Shown piece after piece: positions 28,101-44,000 of a stretch of DNA of 64,000 nt. Positions within the stretch are counted from its first letter, which is position 1. Each line of letters opens with the position of its first letter. Position numbers and translations under genes: made by a program. The notes under the pieces were generated by a model. That model was not told where the DNA came from. It did no database searches and saw only the letters and a program-made list of their open reading frames with translations. This DNA is from Acidovorax sp. NCPPB 4044. Its GTDB lineage: Bacteria; Pseudomonadota; Gammaproteobacteria; Burkholderiales; Burkholderiaceae_C. The stretch covers positions 3,440,001 to 3,504,000 of the forward strand of contig NZ_JAMCOS010000001.1 of assembly GCF_028069655.1 (NCBI RefSeq), written 5' to 3'.

Positions 28101-31100
28101 TTGCCAGCTCTTCCGATGCCAGCGCGTCCGTGCACCCGGCAGCATCGCGCTTGCCGCGCGCATCGATCTCGCGCCAGGGCAACCCTGCGCCACGTGCCAC
28201 CCACTGCAGGGGCCTGCTGCTCTGCGTCAGTACGCCGCTGCGCAGCACGGCATGCCGTTCGAAAGCCGCAGCCCAGGCGGCTCGCAGCCGCCCCGCATCC
28301 AGGTCTTCGAAATCGATGCGCAACTGGTTGCGGTAGGCCGGCGCATCGGGATCGAGCAGCGTCTGGAACACGAGCCCGGCCTGCATCGGCGAGAGCGGAT
28401 AGAGGTCTTCCACGTGCCGCCAGTCCAGCCCGAGCGCATCGAGCCCGGCCTGGTCCAGGCCCGCCAGCGGAAAGTCGGAGGGGGTCGCGCCCTGCGGTGC
28501 CTGGGCGCAGTGGGCGATGAGCGCACGCAGTTCGGCCTCGAAGTCCTGCATCCATCCCCTGACGGTGGCGGCGTCGTGGCGTGCTCCGCTGAAGAGGGCT
28601 TCGACCGAAAGCTCTCCGCCCAGCACCCGGCCGTTGAGCGCGAACTCGTGGGTGAGCGGCGCACCGGCGTCCACGCTCGCGCCGGCCGGTTCGGGCGCCA
28701 GCGTCCAGCGTTGCCCCTCCTGCTGCGGACGGTCGTCGAACTGCCCCAGGTAATTGAAGACCACCTGCGCGCGCGGCAGCGCCTGCAGCGATGCCTGTTG
28801 GGCGGGGGTACCGAAATGCCGCAGTGCGCCGTATCCCACACCGCGGTGCGGTACGCGGCGCAGCGATTCCTTGACCCGCCGTACGGCCTCGGGCAGCGGG
28901 CCCTGCGCGTCCAGCGCCACGGGATAGAGCGAAGTGAACCAGCCCACCGTGCGGGACAGGTCCACGCCGGGATCGAGATCCTCCCGGCCATGGCCTTCCA
29001 TATCGACCAGGATGCGGGGCTGCCCGCTCCAGCGGCACAGCGCGCGGCCCAGCGCGGTCAGCAGCAGATCGTTCGCCTGGGTGCGGTAGGCCGCGGGCGC
29101 CTTGGCCAGGAATGCCTCCGTGGTTTCCCGGTCCAGGCGGATGGAGACGGTCTGCTGGTGGGCCGCCGTGCCTGCAGCGCCGGGGCGGGCGCACGGCAAG
29201 GCCGAAGGACATCCGGACAGGCTTGCCCAATGGTCGATTTCGCCAGGATGGTTTTCGCCATGGCGCTGCAGCACCTGCACCCACTCGCGCAGCCCGCTCG
29301 AAGCCGGGGGCAGCGCGGCAGCACCCTCCTCCAGGCTGTGGGCATAGGCCTGCTGCAGATCCTCCAGCAGGATGCGCCAGGACACGCCATCGACGATCAG
29401 GTGGTGCGCCACGAGCAGGAGCCGCGCATCGCCACCGGGCATGGCGATGGCCACCGCGCGCAACAAGGGCCCGTGCTCCAGATCGAGGCTGCACTGCGCC
29501 TGCTCGCACAGCGCGCTGAGTTGCGCCGGGCCATCGGCAGCGTGCACCCAGAGCATGTCGTCCCACTGGGCGGGAGACACCTCTGCATAGCGCTGCACCC
29601 AGTGGCCCTCCGGCTGCAGGACGAAGCGCAGGCGCAGCGCGTCATGGTGCTGCCCCACGGCGCGCAGCGCATGGCGCAGGGCCGTGGCATTCAGGGGCCG
29701 GGGGCTGCGCAGCAGCAACGCCTGGTTCCAGTGGTGGCGCGCCGGCATCGGCATGGCGAAGAAATCGCGCTGGAACGGCAGCAGCGGCACTTCGCCCCGG
29801 GCAGGCCCCGCGGAGGCGATGGCGCCGGTCGGCAGCGGCTCGGCCACAGCGGCCAGTTGGGCGATGGTCTGGCGCTCGAACAACTGGCGCGGCGTCACGC
29901 GCCAACCCGCCAACCGCAGGCGCGCCACGATCTGCAGGCTCAGGATCGAGTCGCCGCCCAGTTCGAAGAAATTGTCGTCGCGGCCCACGCGCTCGCGGCC
30001 GAGCACGTCGCACCACACGCGTTCGAGGGCCTGCTCGGCGGCCCCCTGCGGAGCACCGCCCGCCTCTGCCGGTGCAGGCTCCGCCGGCTCCGGCAGCGCC
30101 TTGCGATCGACTTTGCCGCCGGGACCTACCGGCAGGCGCTCCAGCACGACAACGGCCGAGGGAACCATGTAGTCGGGCAGGCTGCGCGCCAGGTGTGCAC
30201 GCAGTGCATCGGGCTCCAGCGTCCCGCCGGCGCGGGGGGCCGCATAGGCGGCAAGGCGCGTGCCGCGGGGCGTCTCGCGCGCCACGACGAAGGCCTCGCC
30301 CACGCCGTTGGCGGTACGCAGCACCGCTTCGATCTCGCCGAGCTCGATGCGAAATCCCCGTACCTTCACCTGGTGGTCCACCCGGCCGAGGTATTCCAGT
30401 TGGCCGTCCTCGCGCCAGCGCACCCAGTCGCCGGTGCGGTAGAGCCGCCCCCCGGCGGAGCCGAACGGGTCGGCCACGAACCGTTCGGCCGTGAGGCCTG
30501 CACGGCCCCCATAGCCGCGTGCGATCCCCGAGCCGCCCAGGTACAGCTCACCCGGAACATGGCGGGGAACGGGCTGCAGGTGGGCATCCAGCACGTAAGC
30601 CTTGCGCCCCGGCATCGGCTGCCCGATGGGCGCGTAGGCCTCGTTGAACGAGGCCAGCGAGTCCACCTTCCAGAGCATGGGGGTGACCACCGCTTCGGTC
30701 GGTCCGTAGCCGTTGATGAGCAGGCGAGGCCGCAAGTGGCGCCGCACCGCATCGAAGCCGTCCCGCGACATGGCCTCTCCGCCGAAGGAGATGAGGTCCA
30801 GCGCAGGGGCCCCCCCCGTGCGGCCGGCCCAGTCGGCCAACTGCCCAAGGTAGGCCGGAGGAAATCCGGCATTGGTGATGCGGCGTGCGCCCAAGGCCTG
30901 CAGCGTCTGCTCCGCGGTCCAGAGCTGGCCGTCGCGCAGCACCACCGCGGCGCCACAGGTGAGCGCGGTGAAGAGCCGCTCGTGCGCACCGTCGAATGCG
31001 AAAGAGAGAAAGTGCAGCTCGCGCGATCCCGGCCCCATTTCATAGCACGCAGCGGTATCGATGCAATGCGCGGCGAAGGGCCCGTGCTCCACCATCACGC

Positions 31101-33113
31101 CTTTGGGCAGGCCCGTGGAGCCGGAGGTATAGATCATGTAGGCCAGGTGGTGCGGGCCCACGGCCGCAGCCGGCGGCGCGTCGTGCTCTTCGCCCTGGCA
31201 TTCCCAGGCAAGGCAGGGCACGCCGGGCGGCAGGGGAATGCGCCCGGCAAGCGCCGGCCCGGTGAGCAGCAGCGCCATGCCGCAGTCCCGCGCCATGTGG
31301 GCCAGCCGGTCCGCGGGGTAGGCAGGGTCCAGCGGAACGAAGGCAGCACCGGTCTTGAGAATGGCGAGCAGGCCCGCCACGAGTTCCGGGGACCGCTCCA
31401 TGGCGATGCCCACGCGGCATTCGGGCCCTGCGCCGAGGGCGGCCAGGCGGTGCGCCAGGTGATTGGCGCGGCGATCCAGGTCGCGGTAGCTCCACACGTG
31501 CTCGCCCAGCTCCACGGCCACGGCGCTGGGCTGCAGGCGGGCCATGCGCTCGAAGCCCCGGTGTACCGGCTCTGCATAGGGCTCGTCGCGAGGGCACTCG
31601 CCCCATTCCTTCAATTGGCGGGCCTCCTCGTCCGCCAGCAGGCCGATGTCGCCCACGCAGGTCGCCGGTGCATCGGCCAGCGCCTGCAGCACCGCCTCGT
31701 AATGGCGGGCCATGCGGAGGATGGTCGCCTCGCCGAACAGCTCCCGGGCGTAATGGAACTCCATGCGCAGCCCGCCCTGCCCGTCTTCCACCACGCCCAG
31801 CGTCAGTTCGAACTGGGCCGTCTGCCCCGGCAGATCCCAGCGGACGAACTGCAGGCCCGGCAAGCCGTCGAGTGCCTGCCGGCTGTGCTGCTGGTGGTTG
31901 AACATGACCTGGAAGAGCGGCGGCGCCGCGAGACTGCGCTCGGGCTGCAGCGCCTCGACGAGCTGGTCGAAAGGCAGATCCTGGTGCGCCTGCGCGCCCA
32001 GCGCGGCGTCCCGCACTGCAGCCAGCACGTCGGCCAGCGGCATGCGGCCATGCAGGCGCACCCGCAGCACCTGGGTGTTCACGAACAGCCCGACCAGCCC
32101 TTCGGTTTCGACACGGCCCCGGTTGGCCACCGGTACGCCCACGCGCACGTCGTCCTGGCCGCTCCATCGGTACAGGGCCACCTGGAAGGCAGCCAGCAGC
32201 GCCATGAACGGCGTGGCGCCCTGCGCCTGCGCGGCGGCGCGCAAGGCGTGTGCCAGCGCCGGCGCAAGCGTCCATGCATGCAAGGCCGCGCGATAGCGGC
32301 CATCGGCCCGCCGAGCGTGGTCGGCGGGGAGTTGCAGCACCGGATGCGCGGCCCCCAGGCTCTCGCGCCAGTAGGCGAGCTGCCGGTCCTTCTCGCCGGC
32401 CTCCATCCACTGGCGCTGCCAGTGGGCGTAGTCGGCGTATTGCAATGCCATCGGATGGACCGGTGCATCTGCCACGCCGCCGTGGTGCGCGCGGTAACGC
32501 TCGGCGAACGACTCGACCAGCACGCCCAGCGACCAGCCATCCGAGACGATGTGGTGCATTGCCACCACCAGCCGGTGCTCGCTGCCCCCCATGCCGATCA
32601 GCAGGACGCGCAGCAGGGGGCCCGAGCCGAGGTCGAACGGTGTCTCGCCGCAGGCACGCGCCGCGGCCTCGGCACGGACGATGCGCTCGGGTTCCGGTAG
32701 CGAGGCAAGATCGAGCCGCTGCACGGAGAAGCCGGTATGCGGCAGCACCGCCTGGGACACCTGGCCCTCGGCGTCTGCATGGAACACCGTCCGCAAGGCG
32801 GCGTGCCGACCGACCAGGTCGCACCAGGCGGCCTCCAGCGCTGGAATGTCGAGTGCACCTTGCAGCAGGAAGGCCCCCGTGATGTGGTACGCCGAACCCT
32901 GGGGCTCCATCTGCCACAGGAACCATTGGCGCATCTGGGCATAGGAAAGCGGCGCATCTTCGGCCTGGCCTTCTCGCGGGAGCATGGGAAACTGCCCCAT
33001 GGACAGGCCCTCCTCGCGCATGCGCGCGTACACCGCCTGGCGCTGCGCATCCGTCAGGCGCATGAAGCGCCGGGCCATCTGGGTGTGCTGGGTTTCCTGG
33101 GTGGGGGTATCGC

Positions 33114-33117
<4 letters not shown>
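25189..33117 (-). CDS. NRPS, C-A(Orn-type)-PCP-E-C-A(Thr)-PCP
   Basis: 2642 residues, two modules. Module one: C (HHIVSDG near 187), A (near 470-970), PCP (GGDSILS near 1054), then an epimerisation domain with [10 protein letters not shown] near 1239, [10 protein letters not shown] and NYLGQFD. Module two: C (HHVLLDG near 1704), A ([10 protein letters not shown] near 2172), PCP (GGHSLLA near 2572). Pocket reading: module one D-G-E-G-S-G-G-V-T-K, an acidic Glu pocket as in hydroxyornithine and lysine activators; module two D-F-W-N-I-G-M-V-H-K, the canonical threonine code. Predicted to add D-(acylated N5-hydroxy)Orn and L-Thr. The start ATG overlaps the upstream stop as ATGA (33114-33117), implying coupled translation. 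Confidence 0.94.
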
Positions 33118-36488
<3,371 letters not shown>

Positions 36489-36506
36489 GGCCGGTAGGTC
36501 ATCCGT

Positions 36507-39500
36507 TCAGTCGGTCTGCAGGGTGGCGGCGCGGCTCTCGGACTGCGAGGCGCCCGATGCCTCGCGCTCGATGTCTTCGATCAGGCGCAGCTCCACGAGC
36601 TGGGCCAATTCCGACACCGTGGGCGCCTTGAAGAAAGCGGCAGGGTGGATCTCCACGCCGTAGGTCTTGCGCACGCGCGAGAGCAACCGGATCGCCAGCA
36701 GGGAGTCGCCGCCCAGCTCGAAGAGGTTGTCGTCGGCGCCGAGGCCGTCGATGCCCAGCGCTTCCGTCCACAAGGCAGTGAGATCGGCCTCCACGCCTTC
36801 TTCCGGCGCACGGTAGGGCGTCGAGAGCACGGGTCTCGGATGGCCCGCGTCCAGCGCGGGCCCGGCCTCTGGCACGTCCTGAATGGCATCCACCAGGCCG
36901 TCCAGTGGCTTCAGCCGCTGCGCAAGGGGCGTGACCGACACCACCGTCTGTGGAACCGCAGGGCCGTTGACGATGCACTCGAAGACTGCTGCGCCGGTCT
37001 TCTCATCCAGGCCCAGGCCTTCGGGTACGTCCATGTCCACGGCGATACCCACGTCGCGCCAGGCATCCCAATTGACGGAGAACACGGGCCAGGCGTATTC
37101 GCGCCGGCAGAGGGTCGCCAATGCGTCCAGGTAGGCATTGGCTGCCGCATAGTCGCTGCGGCCGAGCCCGCCGATGAGGCTGGCCACCGAAGAGCAGAGC
37201 AGCACGAAATCGAGCGGCTCGCTGCGCACGGCTTCCAGCAAGGCTTGCGTGCCCCGCACCTTGGGAGCGAATGCTGCCTCCACCTGCTCACGGGTGCGGG
37301 TCGCGAGCATGCCGCGCCCCGGCTCCACCACGGCATGGACCACGCCGTTCACCGGGCCGAAGCGCGCATGGATGGCGTCCAGTGCGGCCCGCCATTGCAT
37401 CGGATCGGTGGTGTCGGCCGCCACGTCCATCCAGGCAATGCCCTGCGCATCCAACTCCTGCAGTTGCTCCAGCCGGCGGCGCTGAGCGGGCGGCAGATCG
37501 CGCTGTGCGAGCAGTTGGGGCCATGTCGGGCGCGGAGGCAACGGCGTCCGGCCTGTGAGGACGAGACGGGCGCCATGCGTGCGGCCCAGGTAGCGTGCCA
37601 GGGCGAGGCCGACGCCACCCAACCCCCCGGTGATCACCACCACACTGCCGGGCCGCAGGCGTTGCGCGCTGACGGGTGGCGGCGGCGCGGGTTCATAGGC
37701 CTTGACCCAGCGCTGGGCGCCTCGCCACGCAACGAGAAAATCATCTGCGGATCGGGCGGGCTCGTCCGCCAGCGCCCGGGCCAATTGCTCTTCCGCAACG
37801 CTGTTGGCACGCGGCAGGACCACATCCACCACCCGGCAGGCCACATGTGGCATCTCCTGCCCCATCACCTTGGCGATGCCCAGCAGAGTCGCCTTCTCGG
37901 GCACCAGTTCTTCGGTGCCTGCGACCTCTTCCATGCGATCGGTGACCACGGTCAGGGACACAGCGCGCGTCACACCCGCATCCTCCAGGCCCTGGGCCAG
38001 CGCCATCAGGCTGAAGTACCCAAGCTCCCAGGCTGGCACCTGCGAGGAGGAAGCGCCCGGCTCGCCCCCGCCAATGCCCGAGAAATGGAACACATGGGAT
38101 ATGTCGCCGGCATCGCGCCAGAGAGCGGCATGGTCGGCGCGGTGCTCCGGCCGCAGGCCATAGCTGTCGCTGCCCGTCCGCAAGAAGGCATCGGCCGCCT
38201 GTGCCCGTACCACCCTGGCGCCACGCTCCTCCAGTACCGCCGCACATCGGTCCGCCAGGGGCAGCCCGTTGCCTGCGTACAGCAGAACGGTATCGCCGCG
38301 GGCAGGACCGGCAGCGGCCGGATCGGCCTGCGTGGCGTTGCCAGGGCGCCAGCAGGGTGCGTAGTACATCCCGCCAGGAGCGGCATCGGCCGGCCCGGGA
38401 TGCAGTACGGATGGATCCCGCGACCCCGCCTCCACCCAGAACCGCTGGCGCTGGAACGGATAAGTGGGCAACGGCACGGACCGGCGTGGCCCGCCGTCAC
38501 GAAGAGCGCTCCAGTCGATGTCCACGCCGGCCATCCACAGTCCCGCCACCGCATGCGCCAACTGCTGGCCGTTGCGTTCCTGCTGCTGAGGATGGGCCTG
38601 GCTGGCCCATATGCCTGCCGCGGATGCGGCAGCGGCGTGCTGCCGCGCCAGGCCGGCCATGGCCTCGCCCGGCCCGACCTCCAGCACCACGCGGCCAGGC
38701 TGCGAGAGCACCGTATCCAGGCCGTCGCGGAACCGCACCGTTCCGCGGAGGTGGCGTCCCCAGTACGCAGGGCTCGTGGCCTCTTCGGCAGTCACCTGCC
38801 TGCCGGTGACGTTGGAAATGAATGGCAGGCGAGGCACCTGCCGCGGCACCGCGGCGATGCGCCGCTCCAGTTCCGCCACGATGGGCTCCACGAGCCGGGA
38901 GTGCGAGGCCACCGGGACATGCACCCTCCGCGGCAGATGGCCCTGTTCGCGCAATGCCTGCTCCGTGCGTTCGATGGCATCCCGCGTGCCGGCCAGCACA
39001 CAGACCGCATCGCCGTTCACGGCCGCCAGGTCGCAGCCGTGCACGAGGAAAGGCGCGACCTCCGGTTCCGACAGTGAGACCGAGGTCATGGCACCGGGCG
39101 CCAGGGTGGCCATCAGTTGCCCCCGCCACGCCACGATACGCATCGCATCGGTGAGGGAGAAAACACCTGCGATGCAGGCTGCCACGTATTCTCCAAGGCT
39201 GTGGCCCAGCATCAGGGCAGGACGTACACCGCACGACATCCACCATTGCGCCAGCGCGTACTCCACCGCGAACAGCGCGGGCTGCGACGCATCGATGCGC
39301 GCCAAGCGCTCGGCAGCCGCCGTTTCTTCCCCGGCGGGAGGGTGAATCAACGTGCGCAATTCCAGGCCGGTCTCTCGCCGCAGGACATCGGCGCATTCAT
39401 CCAGTGCCTGCCGGAACACGGCATGGTGGCGGTACAGATCCCGGGCCATACCGACATGCTGCGAGCCCGCTCCCGGAAACAGGAAGACCACCTCCGGCGG

Positions 39501-41099
39501 CGTACCGGCCACACGCACTGGCAATGGCTGTGGCGCTTCCAGGCGCTGCGCGGCGAGGCCGGGCTCGTGCGCAACCACGGCTGCACGCCATGGCCATGCA
39601 CGGCGTCCGGATTGGAGCGTATGGGCAACATCCGCAAGCTCGGCCACCGGTTGCCGCGCCAGATGCGCCGCGAGCTGGATGCGGCTCTCCCGCAATGCAG
39701 GTTCGGTGCGGGCAGAGACCGGCAGCACGTGCCACGCACCGTCCATCGGCGCCACGGGAACCGCACTTGCCGGAGCCTCTTCCAGCACCACATGCACGTT
39801 CGTGCCACCGATGCCGAAGGAACTCACGCCCGCACGGCGCGGGAACGGCCCTTCAGGCCAGGGCGTTGCCTGCGTGTTCACGTAGAACGGGCTCGCCGCG
39901 AAATCGATCTGCGGATGGGGCTTGCGCCAATGCAGGCTGGGAGGCAACTGGCGGTGCTTCAATGCCATGGCTGCCTTGATGAGCCCCGCCACTCCGGCTG
40001 CGGCGTCCAGGTGGCCAACATTGGTCTTGACCGATCCGACTGCGCAGAAGCCGCGGCGCTCCGTGTCTAAACGGAACGCCTGCGTGAGCGCGGCGATTTC
40101 GATCGGGTCGCCCAGCGCGGTTCCGGTTCCATGCGCCTCGATGTAGCCGATGGTGTCGGCCGACACGCCGGCAATGAGCTGGGCCGAGCGGATCACCTCG
40201 GCCTGCCCATCCACACTGGGTGCCGTGAATCCGACCTTGGCCGATCCATCGTTGTTCGCTGCGCTGCCCTTGATGACGGCATGCACGGTGTCTCCATCGC
40301 GCAAGGCATCTTCGAGGCGCTTGAGTGCAACGACCCCTGCACCGCTGCCGATCACCGTACCAGCGGCATCCGCATCGAAGGCACGGCAGTGGCCGTCCGG
40401 AGACAGGATGGCCCCGGCCTGGTAGCGGTAGCCGCCTTGCTGCAGAAGATTGAGCCAGACACCGCCTGCCAGCGCCATGTCGCATTCCTGGCCAAGCAGT
40501 GCCTGGCACGCCATGTGGACGGCCATGAGCGACGTCGAGCAGGCGGTCTGGACGGTGACTGCGGGCCCGCGCAAGTCCAGCTTGTATGCCACACGGGTGC
40601 ACAGCGAACTGCCGGCATTTGCGCCCATGAGCCCCAGAACATCGGCGATGCCCGCCCCGCCATCCAGTCCGGACGATGGGAGCAGGTGGCGCATGAGGTA
40701 GACGCTCGGGCCTTCGCCCCCATACACCCCGACCTTGCCTTGCCAGCGCGATGGGTCGCAACCCGCGTGCTCCAGGCATGCCCAGGCACTTTCCAGGAAG
40801 AGCCGCTGCTGTGGATCGAGCTGCTCCGCCTCACGTGGAGTGAAGCCGAAGAACTCGGCATCGAAGCGGTCGAACCCATCGAGCGGCATGCCGGCCTTGA
40901 CATAGTCCGGATCGTTGCGCAATGACTCCGGCACCCCCAATGCCGCGAGTTCCGCGTCGGTGTAGTGCTTCACCGATTCCACGCCGTCCCGGATGCGCTG
41001 CCAGAACGTGTCGATGTCGGGTGCGCCAGGAAAGCGGCCGGCCATGCCGACGATGGCGATCTCCAGCCCCCCGGGCTCATGGGAAGAAAGGGTAGTCAT
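36507..41099 (-). CDS. type I polyketide synthase module, KS-AT-KR-ACP
   Basis: 1530 residues. KS: active Cys in ACSTS near 188, His in EAHGTGT near 323 and in KTNVGHLDAA. AT: GHSLGEY near 631 and VASH in the specificity loop. KR: ITGGLGGVG near 1160 and catalytic SDYAAANAY near 1316. ACP: GGDSLLA near 1463. No dehydratase or enoylreductase, so it adds a two-carbon unit and leaves a beta-hydroxyl. Between two NRPS modules this makes a gamma-amino-beta-hydroxy acid from the preceding amino acid. AT motifs disagree: GHSLG is malonyl-like, VASH resembles methylmalonyl YASH. Start overlaps the upstream stop as ATGA (41096-41099). Confidence 0.94.
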   Translation of the reverse strand: MTTLSSHEPGGLEIAIVGMAGRFPGAPDIDTFWQRIRDGVESVKHYTDAELAALGVPESLRNDPDYVKAGMPLDGFDRFDAEFFGFTPREAEQLDPQQRLFLESAWACLEHAGCDPSRWQGKVGVYGGEGPSVYLMRHLLPSSGLDGGAGIADVLGLMGANAGSSLCTRVAYKLDLRGPAVTVQTACSTSLMAVHMACQALLGQECDMALAGGVWLNLLQQGGYRYQAGAILSPDGHCRAFDADAAGTVIGSGAGVVALKRLEDALRDGDTVHAVIKGSAANNDGSAKVGFTAPSVDGQAEVIRSAQLIAGVSADTIGYIEAHGTGTALGDPIEIAALTQAFRLDTERRGFCAVGSVKTNVGHLDAAAGVAGLIKAAMALKHRQLPPSLHWRKPHPQIDFAASPFYVNTQATPWPEGPFPRRAGVSSFGIGGTNVHVVLEEAPASAVPVAPMDGAWHVLPVSARTEPALRESRIQLAAHLARQPVAELADVAHTLQSGRRAWPWRAAVVAHEPGLAAQRLEAPQPLPVRVAGTPPEVVFLFPGAGSQHVGMARDLYRHHAVFRQALDECADVLRRETGLELRTLIHPPAGEETAAAERLARIDASQPALFAVEYALAQWWMSCGVRPALMLGHSLGEYVAACIAGVFSLTDAMRIVAWRGQLMATLAPGAMTSVSLSEPEVAPFLVHGCDLAAVNGDAVCVLAGTRDAIERTEQALREQGHLPRRVHVPVASHSRLVEPIVAELERRIAAVPRQVPRLPFISNVTGRQVTAEEATSPAYWGRHLRGTVRFRDGLDTVLSQPGRVVLEVGPGEAMAGLARQHAAAASAAGIWASQAHPQQQERNGQQLAHAVAGLWMAGVDIDWSALRDGGPRRSVPLPTYPFQRQRFWVEAGSRDPSVLHPGPADAAPGGMYYAPCWRPGNATQADPAAAGPARGDTVLLYAGNGLPLADRCAAVLEERGARVVRAQAADAFLRTGSDSYGLRPEHRADHAALWRDAGDISHVFHFSGIGGGEPGASSSQVPAWELGYFSLMALAQGLEDAGVTRAVSLTVVTDRMEEVAGTEELVPEKATLLGIAKVMGQEMPHVACRVVDVVLPRANSVAEEQLARALADEPARSADDFLVAWRGAQRWVKAYEPAPPPPVSAQRLRPGSVVVITGGLGGVGLALARYLGRTHGARLVLTGRTPLPPRPTWPQLLAQRDLPPAQRRRLEQLQELDAQGIAWMDVAADTTDPMQWRAALDAIHARFGPVNGVVHAVVEPGRGMLATRTREQVEAAFAPKVRGTQALLEAVRSEPLDFVLLCSSVASLIGGLGRSDYAAANAYLDALATLCRREYAWPVFSVNWDAWRDVGIAVDMDVPEGLGLDEKTGAAVFECIVNGPAVPQTVVSVTPLAQRLKPLDGLVDAIQDVPEAGPALDAGHPRPVLSTPYRAPEEGVEADLTALWTEALGIDGLGADDNLFELGGDSLLAIRLLSRVRKTYGVEIHPAAFFKAPTVSELAQLVELRLIEDIEREASGASQSESRAATLQTD

Positions 41100-44000
41100 T
41101 CTTGGGTTCCTTGGAGGATGGCGCGGCGCTGCAGGAGCGCGGCGCGCTGGCGCCGGGCGCGATCGTCGGCCTGTTTGGAGACGGGTGCAGGTGCCGCTTC
41201 GCCGCTCTTGCGATCGATGTGGCGCGCGAGCGATTCGACGGTCGGGTGCTGGAACAATTCCACGAGGGTCAGCGACAAGCCCCACTGGTCCTGCAACAGG
41301 CGGTGCGCACGGATCAGCAGCAGCGAATGCCCGCCGAGATCGAAAAAGTTGTCGCTCAGGGCCACGGTGCGGACACCCAGCAGTTCGCTCCAGAGTGCCG
41401 CCAGCCGCTGCGCGGTACTGCCATCGGATATCTGCTGCGGGCCTGCAGTCTGCGCAGATTCGGGCGATGGCAGCGCTGCACGATCCACCTTGCCGTTGGC
41501 ATTGAGCGGAAGCGACTCCAGCACCACCACGGCGCGGGGGAGCATGTAATCCGGCAACCGCAGCGCGAGCGCTGCACGCAATGCCGCAGGTTCTCCGGCC
41601 CCTGTCACGTAGGCCACCAGGGCCTCGCTGCCCGCGCGCCCCTGCACCACTGCTACGGCATCGCGGACACCCGCCTGCGCGCGCAGCGCGGATTCGATCT
41701 CGCCGAGCTCGATGCGCAGCCCGCGCAGCTTGATCTGGTGATCGACGCGGCCGAAGTATTCGATCTGCCCTTCAGCGCTCCACCGCACCCGGTCGCCGGT
41801 GCGATAGAGCCGCTCGCCCACCGCCATCGGATGTGCGATAAAACGCTCTGCGGTGAGTCCTGCCTGCCCCAGGTATCCCCGGGCGAGCAATGCGCCACCG
41901 ATGTACAGCTCGCCCGCCACCCCCTGGGGTACGGGGTTCAGGTCGGAGTCCAGCACCCAGCATTCGGTCTCGCTGATGGGACGGCCGATAGGCACCGGGC
42001 CGTCCTCGTCCCGGCAGGTCCAGCGGGTGACGTGGATGGTGGTTTCCGTGGGACCGTAGAGGTTCTGCAGCGTCGCACCCGGCAGGCGGCGCAGGGCTTC
42101 ACGCTGCAACGTTTCCGGCATCGCTTCGCCGCCGCAGATGACATGGCGCAGGCGCGTGCGGTGCTCGATGCCTGGATGGTCCAGAAAGGCCTGCAGCATC
42201 GACGGAACGAAGTTCAGCGTCGTCACCTGGTGCTGCTCGATGAGGCCCACCAATTGCTCCGGATCGCGGTGCGCCCCGGGCGGAGCCACCAGCAACCGGG
42301 CGCCCGCGGTGAGCGGCCAGAAGATCTCCCAGCACGACACATCGAAGCCGAACGGCGCCTTGTGAAGCACGGTGTCCGCAGGAGCCAACCCGTAGGTGGC
42401 TTGCATCCAGGCCATGCAGGTATGCAGCGCTGCGTGGCGTACGGCCACGCCTTTCGGCAGGCCGGTGGAGCCGGAGGTGTAGATCACGTAGGCGAGATGA
42501 TCCGCATGTATCTCGATACCGGGATTCCCGGCGTCCTCTCCGACTGCATCCCGCATCGCGCTGTCGATGTCCATGACCTGCACACCCTGCATTTCAGGCA
42601 CGGCAGCTCGTGCGGATCCATGGGTCAAGACATGGCGCGCACCACTGTGCCGAAGCATGTAGGCCAGCCGTTCAGCCGGGTACTCGGGGTCCAGTGGAAG
42701 GTACGCTCCGCCCGCCTTCATCACGGCCAGCATGCCCACCACCATTTCCACCGAGCGGTGCATCGCTATGCCGACCAGTGACTGCGGCGCGAGCCCCTGC
42801 CGCAGCAAGTGGTTCGCCAGCCGGTTGGCCCGCCCGTTCAACTCTGCATAGCCGAGCGATACGCCTTCGAACAGCAGCGCGGTGGACTCCGGCTGCCGCA
42901 TGGCATGGACTTCGAGGCTGCGAGTCACCGCGCGTGGCGCGCTTTCCCGGGATGGATTGCGGCTCCAGTCCAGCAGCCGTTTCCGCTCACCGGGCAAAAG
43001 CAGGTCAACGCTAGCCACGGGCACCGTGGGCCGCTCCGACAGCGCCGTCAGCAGCGCCAGGTAGTGCCCTGCCAGGCGCTCGATGGTGGCTGGTTCGAAA
43101 AGCTCTGCGGCGTACAGCCATGCGAGAGAGAGCGTGCCATCCTTGCGTTCGCGCGCTTCCAATACCAGTTCGAACTGCGCCTCCGGCCCCTGCAACGGCT
43201 CTGCCTGGACGTGCAGCCCAGGAACGGAATGCAGTGCCTGCGTATCCTCCGCGAGGTGATTGAGCATCACTTGGAACAGAGGACTGAGGCTCGCGCTGCG
43301 TTCCGGCCGCAAGAATTCGACCAGACGATCGAATGGCAATTCCTGGTGCGCCTGCGCACCCAGCATCAGTTCCCTCGCGTTGCGCAACACCGTCGCCAGA
43401 GAGTTCTGCCCCGTCACCGTTCCCGGCAGTACCAGGGTATTGACGAACAGGCCGATCAGGCGCTCCACCTCGGGCCGGGCGCGCTGCGCAACGGCTGCAC
43501 CGACGCGCACTTGCGATTGCCCGGTGTAACGGTAGAGCAGCGCATGCAGCCCAGCCAGCAGGACCATGAAGGAAGTGACACCTTCGGAGGCCTGCAGCGC
43601 CTGCAGACCTCGTGCCGTGGACTCCGGCACGCAAAAAGCATGGCGGCGCACTGTGTAGAGTGCCCGGGCCGGACGCGGGTGGTCCGGCCGCAACTCGCTC
43701 AGCACCGGTTTCCCGCCCAGCCGCTCGCGCCACCAGGCCCACTGCCGATCGCTCTCGCCAGCCGCGAGCCGCGCAGTGGCCCACGCTGCGTAATCGATGT
43801 ACTGGATCTCTGGCACTTCGCTCGGCAGTGTGGCGCCGCTCCTGCGTGCTCCATAGGCGTTCAGGCATTCGCTTGCCCATACCTGCATCGATGCCCCATC
43901 CGAGAGGATGTGGTGCATGACCACGGCCAGCACGTGGGTCTGACCGTCAAGCTTCAGCAACGCCACGCGCCAGGGAAATCCCTTCAGCAGATCGAACGGC

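Noticed and set aside
21091..32700. A 3869-codon open frame on the plus strand opposite the NRPS genes
   Set aside because: It is a shadow of high-G+C codon use; the opposite strand encodes well-formed C, A, PCP, E and TE domains, while the long frame has His/Gln/Gly-rich low-complexity sequence with no domain.
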